A stretch of 17,821 nucleotides of DNA from positions 1 through 17,821 of the forward strand of contig SFWF01000028.1 in the NCBI GenBank assembly GCA_004560045.1, written 5' to 3'. The DNA is from a bacterium (GTDB lineage: Bacteria; Bacillota; Clostridia; Oscillospirales; Acutalibacteraceae). Made by a program: the position numbers and the translations under genes. The notes beneath the pieces are model-generated. The model did no database searches. It worked only from the letters and a program-made list of their open reading frames with translations, and was not told the DNA's origin. Every line of letters starts with the position of its first letter. The first letter of the stretch is position 1. Below are positions 8,140-14,577 of this stretch, piece by piece.

Positions 8140-8151
8140 AGGAGGTAAAAA

Positions 8152-8712
8152 ATGCAAAAAGAAATGCTTCTCGACCGCCTTGCCGAAAGTCCGGTAATAG
8201 CCGCAATTCAGGAAAGCGGCTGGAACGACGCAATTGCTTCCCCCGCGAAAATAATCTTTTGCCTTAAGGCCAACCTTTTAACCGTTAAGGAGCATATCGA
8301 AAAGGCTCACGAAAACGGAAAGACCGTTTTTATTCATATCGATCTCTCCGACGGAATCGGTAAGGATAAGATAGGAGTAGAGTTCCTCGCCAAATGCGGT
8401 GTCGACGGAATAATATCTACCCGCGGCAATATGGTCCGTCTTGCAAAGGATATGGGGCTTTTAACGGTGCAGCGCTTCTTTGCCCTCGATTCGCAGGGCG
8501 TTTCGGGTATATCCGAGCTTGCCTCTGCCTCCACTCCCGACTTTATCGAAATAATGCCGGGTATTGCCGATAAGATCATAAGCCGTTTTGCCAGCGCCGC
8601 TATCCCCGTTATCGCAGGCGGCCTTATAGATACGAAGATCGAAGTGACGAACGCTCTTTCTAAGGGAGCCGTCGCCGTTTCTACCGGCAAAAAAGAGCTT
8701 TGGTATATTTAA
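8152..8712 (+). CDS. glpP: Glycerol-3-phosphate-responsive antiterminator GlpP
   Basis: RNA-binding antiterminator of 186 residues with a TIM-barrel-like fold. In Bacillus subtilis GlpP binds glycerol-3-phosphate and leader mRNA of glp genes, allowing readthrough of a terminator. Recognisable family segments are SPVIAAIQ (13-20), HIDLSDGIGKD (62-72), VQRFFALDS (106-114), PDFIEIMPG (129-137), IPVIAGGLI (151-159) and GAVAVSTGKKELW (172-184). It has an excellent AGGAGGT ribosome site five bases from the ATG and is preceded by a leader with a strong terminator, fitting self-regulation. It is the first gene of a unit encoding glycerol-3-phosphate oxidation proteins. No glpF or glpK accompanies it here. 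Confidence 0.95.
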   Translation: MQKEMLLDRLAESPVIAAIQESGWNDAIASPAKIIFCLKANLLTVKEHIEKAHENGKTVFIHIDLSDGIGKDKIGVEFLAKCGVDGIISTRGNMVRLAKDMGLLTVQRFFALDSQGVSGISELASASTPDFIEIMPGIADKIISRFASAAIPVIAGGLIDTKIEVTNALSKGAVAVSTGKKELWYI

Positions 8713-8739
8713 GTTTTACATAAAGAGGCGAAAATCAAA

Positions 8740-10170
8740 ATGACCTACGACGTACTCATTGCAGGAGCCGGAGTAATTGGCGGAATGGTAGCAAGAGAGC
8801 TTTCAAAGTATAAGCTTTCGGTCTGCCTTATCGAGAAAGAAAACGACGTTGCCATGGGCGCCTCCAAGGCGAACTCGGGTATAATTCACGGCGGCTTCGA
8901 CCCCGAACCCGATACCTTAAAGGCGAGGCTTAACGTAAGCGGTGTCGATATGCTATACGAGGCCGCAAAGGAGCTGAACGTTCCCTTTAAGAATAACGGC
9001 TCGCTCGTTTGTGCCTTCGGTGCCGATGAGGAGCCTGCCATTCATAAGCTTTTCGAGCGCGGTATTAAAAACGGCGTTAAAAATATGAAGCTCCTGTCGG
9101 GTGAAGAGGCAAGAAAAGAAGAGCCCCGTCTGTCTGAAGCTTGTACCCTTGCCCTCCTTATCCCTACCGCGGGAATCATCTGCCCCTATCAGCTTACCGT
9201 TGCCGCTATCGGTAACGCTATGGATAACGGGGTCGAGCTTAAAACAAATTTCGAAATTTCAAAAATAGAGCGCGGCGAAGCCTTTACCCTTACCTCAAAG
9301 AAGGGAGAGACCTTAAAGGGTAAATACCTTATAAACTGTGCAGGTGGCTATTCCGATAAGGTTGCCGAAATGGCAGGGGACTGCGACTTTACCATAATCC
9401 CCCGTGCAGGCGAATACCTCCTTATCGATAAGACCGAGGGCGAAACGGTTACTCATACTATTTTCCAGGTGCCCTCTAAGGAAGGAAAGGGAATACTCGT
9501 TACTCCTACCGCCGACGGAAACCTCCTTACGGGTCCTACCGCAGGTGTTGTCGAAAGCCCCGAGCATACCGAAATTACTCAGAAGGGTATCGATACCGTC
9601 TTAAAGCTTGCCTCAAAAAGCGTTCCCGACATAAACTTCCGTCAGGTCATAACCTCCTTCTCGGGAGTCCGCTCCTCCGATAAAAATGACGATTTTATAA
9701 TCGAAGCCTCAAAGAAGGTAGAAGGCCTTGTAAACGTTGCCGCTATCGATTCTCCCGGCATTTCCTCCTGCGTTGCGATCGCTCGCTGCGTTGTAGAAAT
9801 AATGGGCGATATAGGCGCCGAGCTTACTGCTAAGAATAGCTGGGACGGAAAACGCGAAAACACTCACGCCTTTTGCGAAATGTCCGATGAGGAAAAGGAC
9901 GCCTATATTAAGAAAAACCCTGCCTACGGCAAAATTATCTGCCGCTGTGAGACAATAACCGAGGGTGAGATACTCGACGCTATCCGCCGTAACCCCAAGG
10001 CTCCCGATATGGACGGAGTCAAGCGCAGAACAAGAGCGGGAATGGGCCGTTGTCAGGGAGGCTTCTGCTCTCCCTACGTTATGAAGCTTATTGCCAAGGA
10101 GCAGGGAATACCTATGGAGCAGGTAACCAAAAAGGGCGAAGGCTCCTATATCGTCACAGGAAAGATTTAG
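8740..10170 (+). CDS. FAD-dependent glycerol-3-phosphate dehydrogenase-like protein (GlpA-type, with BFD-like [2Fe-2S] domain)
   Basis: Probable sn-glycerol-3-phosphate oxidising flavoprotein (product dihydroxyacetone phosphate). Residues 1-about 360 form a DAO-type domain, with the FAD-binding dinucleotide fold VLIAGAGVIGGMVAREL (5-21) and the GASKANSGIIHGGFDP segment (40-55). The C-terminal domain (about 395-476) is BFD-like: Cys401-x-Cys403 and Cys438-x4-Cys443, the pattern that binds a [2Fe-2S] cluster. It lies between glpP and an NAD/FAD oxidoreductase, the same order as GlpA-like genes in other clostridia. Family members also include 2-hydroxyglutarate and other 2-hydroxyacid oxidases, so the substrate rests mainly on GlpP context. 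No membrane segment is seen. The AAAGAGG ribosome site (8722-8728) is somewhat far from the ATG (11 nt). Confidence 0.85.
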   Translation: MTYDVLIAGAGVIGGMVARELSKYKLSVCLIEKENDVAMGASKANSGIIHGGFDPEPDTLKARLNVSGVDMLYEAAKELNVPFKNNGSLVCAFGADEEPAIHKLFERGIKNGVKNMKLLSGEEARKEEPRLSEACTLALLIPTAGIICPYQLTVAAIGNAMDNGVELKTNFEISKIERGEAFTLTSKKGETLKGKYLINCAGGYSDKVAEMAGDCDFTIIPRAGEYLLIDKTEGETVTHTIFQVPSKEGKGILVTPTADGNLLTGPTAGVVESPEHTEITQKGIDTVLKLASKSVPDINFRQVITSFSGVRSSDKNDDFIIEASKKVEGLVNVAAIDSPGISSCVAIARCVVEIMGDIGAELTAKNSWDGKRENTHAFCEMSDEEKDAYIKKNPAYGKIICRCETITEGEILDAIRRNPKAPDMDGVKRRTRAGMGRCQGGFCSPYVMKLIAKEQGIPMEQVTKKGEGSYIVTGKI

Positions 10171-10182
10171 GAGAAAAGTCCA

Positions 10183-11430
10183 ATGATAGAACATGATATA
10201 GTAATAATCGGAGGCGGCCCCGCAGGAATGGCCGCCGCTGTAGCCGCTTTTGACGCAGGAATAAAAGATACCGTTATCCTCGACCGTGAGGATACCTTAG
10301 GCGGAATTCTTCGTCAGTGTATTCATAACGGCTTCGGACTTCATAAGCTCGGTAAAGAGTTGACGGGCCCCGAGTATGCTGCCGTTTACGCAAAAAAGGT
10401 AGAAGAAAGAGGTATAAAGGTCTATACCGAAACAATGGTTACCGATCTGTCGGCCGATAAGATTGTTACCGCCTCAAGCCGTGAAGGCATTTTAAAGATA
10501 AAAGCCAAGGCCGTAATTCTCGCTATGGGATGCCGTGAGCGTAGCCGCGGAGCCCTTAATATCTGCGGAACCCGTCCTGCGGGAATCTTCAGCGCAGGTA
10601 CCGCTCAGAAGCTTATAAACTGCGAGGGCTACGGAGTAGGTAAAAGGGTCGTGATCTTAGGCTCGGGCGATATCGGTCTTATTATGGCCCGCCGTATGTC
10701 CTTAGAGGGGGCAAAGGTCGAGGCCGTATGCGAAATAATGCCCTATTCGGGAGGCCTTACCCGTAATATCGTTCAGTGCCTTGAGGATTTCGGTATCCCC
10801 CTTTATCTCAGCACTACCGTTGCCGAGATTCACGGAAATCGACGTCTTGAGGGTGTTACCATTGCCGAGGTAGGCCCCGACAGAAGAACCATCGAGGAAA
10901 CCAAACGCTTTATACCCTGCGATACTCTGCTTCTGTCTGTCGGTCTCATCCCCGAAAACGAGCTTACCCGAAGTGCAGGCATTCCCATCGTCCCCGTTAC
11001 AAACGGCGCTATCGTCGACGAAAACCGTCAGACCGCTATCCCCGGTATATTTGCCTGCGGAAACGTGCTTCAGGTTCACGACCTTGTAGACTACGTTTCC
11101 GACGAGGCCGAGATCGCAGGTCTCGGTGCCGCAGAATACCTTCAGGATAAACTTAGTGATGCCAAAACTATCGACACTAAGGCCGGATTCGGTGTCCGTT
11201 ACGTCCTGCCGCAGAAGGTAAGCATCGACCCCGCTAAGGATACCTCTCTGTTCCTTCGTGTTTCAGCCCCCTACGGAAAGGTTCGCTTTACCGTAAGCTC
11301 GGGAGACGAGGTCCTCGCTACCGCCGTAAGACTTAAGGCAGTACCCGGCGAAATGGAAAAGATAAATATTCCTGCCGATAAGCTTGCCGCCGCGACGGAT
11401 ACCGTCACCGTATCACTGGAGGAACTGTAA
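10183..11430 (+). CDS. NAD(P)/FAD-dependent oxidoreductase of the glycerol-3-phosphate operon
   Basis: A 415-residue pyridine-nucleotide-disulfide-oxidoreductase-like flavoprotein. It has an FAD-binding motif IIGGGPAGMAAAVAA at 8-22, a second dinucleotide fold VVILGSGDIGLIMARR (156-171) that likely binds NAD(P), and the FAD-proximal GIFACGNVLQVHDLVDYVSDE (288-308). The last 80 residues or so are a poorly conserved extra domain. Such proteins pair with the GlpA-like subunit in clostridia and probably move electrons between its FAD/Fe-S centre and NAD or another carrier, a role comparable to but not homologous with GlpB. A TAGGAG ribosome site overlaps the stop of the preceding gene. The 3' end overlaps the DUF1667 gene as TAATG. 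The physiological acceptor is not evident from sequence. Confidence 0.85.
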   Translation: MIEHDIVIIGGGPAGMAAAVAAFDAGIKDTVILDREDTLGGILRQCIHNGFGLHKLGKELTGPEYAAVYAKKVEERGIKVYTETMVTDLSADKIVTASSREGILKIKAKAVILAMGCRERSRGALNICGTRPAGIFSAGTAQKLINCEGYGVGKRVVILGSGDIGLIMARRMSLEGAKVEAVCEIMPYSGGLTRNIVQCLEDFGIPLYLSTTVAEIHGNRRLEGVTIAEVGPDRRTIEETKRFIPCDTLLLSVGLIPENELTRSAGIPIVPVTNGAIVDENRQTAIPGIFACGNVLQVHDLVDYVSDEAEIAGLGAAEYLQDKLSDAKTIDTKAGFGVRYVLPQKVSIDPAKDTSLFLRVSAPYGKVRFTVSSGDEVLATAVRLKAVPGEMEKINIPADKLAAATDTVTVSLEEL

Positions 11431-11777
11431 TGACAAAAAATCTTATCTGTATTATATGTCCGAGAGGCTGTGCCCTTACGGCCGAAATAAACGGTGATGA
11501 GGTAAAGGTATCGGGTCAGGGCTGTATAAGAGGCGAAAAGTACGCTATCGACGAATGTACAAATCCCGTTCGTACCGTAACCTCGATAATAAGGGTCTCA
11601 AACCGCGAGGACACTATGGTCTCCTGCAAAACCGAAAATCCCATCCCAAAGGATAAAATTTTCGAAACTATGGAGATTATCCGAAAAACTAACGTAAACG
11701 CTCCTGTTGCAATTGGTGACGTTTTGTGCGATAATGTATTCGGCACTAAGGTCATTGCAACTAAGGAGATAAAATAA
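11430..11777 (+). CDS. DUF1667 cysteine-rich protein, likely third subunit of the glycerol-3-phosphate oxidoreductase
   Basis: A 115-residue protein of the DUF1667 family (YgfZ-unrelated, biochemical role not established to my knowledge). The N-terminus has the family signature: Cys7-x2-Cys10-Pro-x2-Cys14 followed by a Gly-Cys32-x-Arg-Gly motif, a four-cysteine set suited to an Fe-S cluster or zinc. Further cysteines are at 43, 66 and 100. No signal peptide or membrane helix is visible. It overlaps the preceding oxidoreductase and the following HAD gene by one base each (TAATG), so it is probably made in fixed ratio with them. In clostridia this gene regularly follows the GlpA-like and NAD/FAD genes; I infer an electron-transfer or complex-assembly role. 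Confidence 0.85.
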   Translation: MTKNLICIICPRGCALTAEINGDEVKVSGQGCIRGEKYAIDECTNPVRTVTSIIRVSNREDTMVSCKTENPIPKDKIFETMEIIRKTNVNAPVAIGDVLCDNVFGTKVIATKEIK

Positions 11778-12577
11778 TGGATGTTAAAAAATTTAAAGAT
11801 ATAAATCTCTACCTTTTCGATATGGACGGTACCCTTTATCTGGGTAACCGTCTGTACGATTTTACGAAGGAGCTTCTTTCTACAATTAAGTCGACGGGTC
11901 GCCGCTATATGTTTATGACCAACAATTCCTCTAAAAGCGTCGCCGACTATATTAAAAAGCTCGAAAAGCTCGGCATTCCTGCCGAAAGAGAGGATTTTAT
12001 CACCTCCTCTCAGGCAACGGCCTACTATCTTAAAAAGCATTATCCGAATCATAAGCTCTACGTCTGCGGAACGAAGTCTCTCGTAAAAGAGCTTGAAACC
12101 GAAGGCTTTTACGTCACCGACAATCTCGACGAGGTCGAATGTATCGTCCTCGGTAACGACCAGGAGCTTACCTTTAAAAAGCTTGAGGATATCTGTCGAA
12201 TCCTTCTTGCCCGCGATGTTCCCTATATCGCCACCAACCCCGACTACGTCTGTCCTACCGAGTTTGGAAGCGTTCCCGACTGCGGAAGCTTTATCGATAT
12301 GCTTTATAACAGTGTTAAAAAGCGTCCCGTCGTTATCGGAAAGCCCGAGCCCCTTATGCCCCTTCTCGCTATGGAGCGAACGGGATATAAAAAGGAGGAG
12401 ACCGCCGTTATCGGCGATCGCCTCTATACCGACGTTAAAAGCGGTGTAAACGCAGGGGCTGTAAGTGTCCTCGTCCTTTCGGGCGAAGCTACACTTGACG
12501 ACCTTTTGGATTCCGACGTGACCCCCGATATTATTCTCGACGACTGCGGCGCTATAATAGAGCAGATAAAGGAGTAA
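11777..12577 (+). CDS. HAD superfamily IIA phosphatase
   Basis: Cytoplasmic phosphatase of 266 residues in the NagD/4-nitrophenylphosphatase/phosphoglycolate phosphatase group. HAD motif I is DMDGT (Asp15 nucleophile, Asp17 acid/base), motif II TNNSS (48-52), motif III Lys189 in IGKPEP, and motif IV GDRLYTD with Asp214 and Asp219. A type C2 cap domain fills about 85-185. The substrate cannot be read from sequence. HAD-IIA enzymes include characterised glycerol-3-phosphate phosphatases and phosphoglycolate phosphatases, and being the last gene of a glycerol-3-phosphate operon (TAATG overlap) makes a triose or glycerol phosphate substrate plausible. Its stop is followed by the terminator at 12660-12697. 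Confidence 0.88.
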   Translation: MDVKKFKDINLYLFDMDGTLYLGNRLYDFTKELLSTIKSTGRRYMFMTNNSSKSVADYIKKLEKLGIPAEREDFITSSQATAYYLKKHYPNHKLYVCGTKSLVKELETEGFYVTDNLDEVECIVLGNDQELTFKKLEDICRILLARDVPYIATNPDYVCPTEFGSVPDCGSFIDMLYNSVKKRPVVIGKPEPLMPLLAMERTGYKKEETAVIGDRLYTDVKSGVNAGAVSVLVLSGEATLDDLLDSDVTPDIILDDCGAIIEQIKE

Positions 12578-12659
12578 AAAAGTAAGATATTTTGCCTTTT
12601 ATCTTCCGAAAGCCGCCTCTATTCCGACTGCCACGGAAATCTTTATAAATTAGAGCTGT

Positions 12660-12697
12660 AAAAAACGCTATGCACCAACGATGCATAGCGTTTTTTT
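12660..12697. terminator. Symmetrical bidirectional intrinsic terminator between convergent units
   Basis: A perfect 9-bp stem (12666-12674 with 12682-12690) and 7-base loop (12675-12681) is flanked by six A on the left (12660-12665) and seven T on the right (12691-12697). The structure therefore reads as an intrinsic terminator on either strand. It separates the glpP operon (+) from the ABC transporter operon (-). The rest of the 206-nt convergent gap holds no feature I can support beyond a doubtful small ORF. Confidence 0.93.
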
Positions 12698-12716
12698 GTG
12701 CGTTAACCGAATACGA

Positions 12717-12773
12717 TCAGATCAATGGCAAGATCGATAAGGCAAATCTGTTTTGTTTCATATAAAGTCTCAT
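12717..12773 (-). CDS. Doubtful 18-codon ORF downstream of the ABC exporter genes
   Basis: On the minus strand the sequence TAGGAG, overlapping the stop codon of the preceding ABC gene, lies 7-8 nt before an ATG. This opens an 18-residue frame, MRLYMKQNRFALSILPLI, ending in TGA. It is a well-placed ribosome site and a basic-then-hydrophobic peptide, but a frame this short is easily met by chance. I recognise no family. Confidence 0.15.
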   Translation of the reverse strand: MRLYMKQNRFALSILPLI

Positions 12774-12783
12774 TTGTTTTCTC

Positions 12784-14577
12784 CTAATCAAACTGTGCGT
12801 TGTAAAGTGCCTTATAATAACTGTCGTAGCTCATAAGGGTATTGTGGTTGCCCTGCTCAACGATATCTCCGTCCTTAACGACCAAAATATTATCGGCGTT
12901 TTGTATGGTCGAAAGACGGTGGGCAATAACGAAGCAGGTCTTATCCTTCATAAGATTTCGCATTGCGCTCTGTATGAGCTTTTCGGTACGGGAGTCGACG
13001 TTGGAGGTCGCCTCGTCGAGAATTAGCATCTGCGCCTTTGAAAGCATGGCTCTGGCAATGGTGAGTAGCTGCTTCTGACCCTTCGATATGGTAGTTCCGT
13101 CGTCGGAAAGTATGGTGTCGTAGCCCTCGGGAAGCTTTTCAATAAAGGAATGGATATGTGCCGCCTTGGCCGCCGCAATTATTTCCTCGTCAGTAGCGTC
13201 GGTTCGGCTGTAGGCAATATTATCCCTAACCGTGCCGTGGAACAGCCAGGTGTCCTGAAGCACCATACTGTATGCCCCGCGAAGAGAAGCTCTGCTTATG
13301 TCCTTTATCGGATGTCCGTCGATAAGGATCTCGCCCGAATCGATGTCGTAAAAACGCATAAGAAGGTTTATAATGGTCGTCTTACCTGCGCCCGTAGGAC
13401 CTACTATGGCAACTACGCTTCCCGGGTCGGCTTTAAACGAAAGATCGTGTATAATGGTTCGTTCCTTATCATATCCGAAGCTTACATTTTTAAGCTCGAC
13501 GAGGCCGTCAATATCGGTGAGCTCTACCGCATTTTCGCTGTCCTTCGGCTCGGGCTCCTCGTCAATAAGTCTGAAAACTCGCTCGGCCGCCGTGGTAGCC
13601 GACTGAAGCTCGCTTATAATGTTGGCAAATTCGTTGATAGGTCCCGAAAAACGTCTCGAATAAAGAACGAAGGAGGAAATATCTCCGAGCAGGATCTTAC
13701 CCCCGAAGAAAAGCAGGGCTCCAAGCACGCTTACAAGAGCAAGTGAGAGGTTGTTTATAAGATTCATACTCGGTCCCATAAAGGAGCCATAATAGTCTGC
13801 CTTAAAATAACTTTGAACCGCCTTTTCATTGTGCTCGTCAAATCTTGCGCACATCTCTTCCTCTCGGTTATAGGCCTTGACCGTCTTTTGTCCCGAAAGA
13901 ATTTCCTCAACGTAGCCGTTAAGCTCTCCGAGCTTTTCGTTTCGGTCTCTGAAGAGGGGACGGACCCTCTTGCTCATATATCCCGTAAACAGAAAGGAAA
14001 GGGGAATGGTAATAATAAATACCGATACGAGTGCAGGGGATATTACAATCATCATTATAAGACTGCCCAGAACCGTTATTACCGAGGAGCATATCTGAAC
14101 GAAATCGGTAGAAAGGGAGGTGTTTACCGTATCGATATCGTAGGAGATTCGGTTTATAAGGTCGCCTATCTGATGCTTGTCGAAAAAGCCGACGGGAAGC
14201 CTTGTAAAATGATCGAAAAGATCCTTTCGCATAGCCATTGCAACCTTACGGCCAAGCCTTATCATAATTATATTCAGCACAAACGAAAAGCCCGCACTTA
14301 CAAGATAGAATATAAGCATCAGTATACAGTAAAGCGATACAGCGGTGAAATCAACCTTGTCTTTTCCGACGATGGCGTTTATGGCGTTGCCCGAAAGCTT
14401 GGGGCCGACAAGGGCTAAAAGATTTCCCGTAATTGCGAGGAAGGTCGCGAGTATAAGGGTGCCCTTAAAGCGATAGAGGTATTTCCAAAGTCTTTTTAAA
14501 ACGGCCTTCTGACGCTTTAAGGATACGGGCTCCTTTTCGCCTGCAGGCATTTTTCCGATCTTAACGGGTGCTGCCAT
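12784..14577 (-). CDS. ABC exporter half-transporter with the catalytic ATP-binding Walker B
   Basis: Membrane-bound half-transporter (597 residues from the chosen start). About six transmembrane helices lie in residues 35-330, fused to a C-terminal ATPase. Numbered from that start: Walker A GPTGAGKT 393-400, signature ISKGQ 497-501 (not the canonical LSGGQ), Walker B LILDEA with catalytic Glu522, and H-loop His553 (IAHRLST). An upstream in-frame ATG at 14628 would add 17 residues inside the partner gene. I prefer 14577 because it forms a TAATG overlap with the partner stop and has GGAGGCGGAG just upstream. With its neighbour it forms a heterodimer of the BmrCD/TM287-288 type. The substrate is unknown; multidrug or peptide export are both possible. 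Confidence 0.92.
   Translation of the reverse strand: MAAPVKIGKMPAGEKEPVSLKRQKAVLKRLWKYLYRFKGTLILATFLAITGNLLALVGPKLSGNAINAIVGKDKVDFTAVSLYCILMLIFYLVSAGFSFVLNIIMIRLGRKVAMAMRKDLFDHFTRLPVGFFDKHQIGDLINRISYDIDTVNTSLSTDFVQICSSVITVLGSLIMMIVISPALVSVFIITIPLSFLFTGYMSKRVRPLFRDRNEKLGELNGYVEEILSGQKTVKAYNREEEMCARFDEHNEKAVQSYFKADYYGSFMGPSMNLINNLSLALVSVLGALLFFGGKILLGDISSFVLYSRRFSGPINEFANIISELQSATTAAERVFRLIDEEPEPKDSENAVELTDIDGLVELKNVSFGYDKERTIIHDLSFKADPGSVVAIVGPTGAGKTTIINLLMRFYDIDSGEILIDGHPIKDISRASLRGAYSMVLQDTWLFHGTVRDNIAYSRTDATDEEIIAAAKAAHIHSFIEKLPEGYDTILSDDGTTISKGQKQLLTIARAMLSKAQMLILDEATSNVDSRTEKLIQSAMRNLMKDKTCFVIAHRLSTIQNADNILVVKDGDIVEQGNHNTLMSYDSYYKALYNAQFD

Noticed and set aside
12578..12660. Open stretch continuing in frame for about 27 codons after the HAD stop codon
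   Set aside because: There is no ATG, GTG or TTG start and no ribosome site, and the HAD protein already has its normal length. A stretch this short is expected by chance.
13150..14418. Plus-strand open frames of about 200 codons opposite the second ABC half
   Set aside because: They are antisense shadows of a conserved ABC gene, with no family signature and no ribosome site or promoter context.
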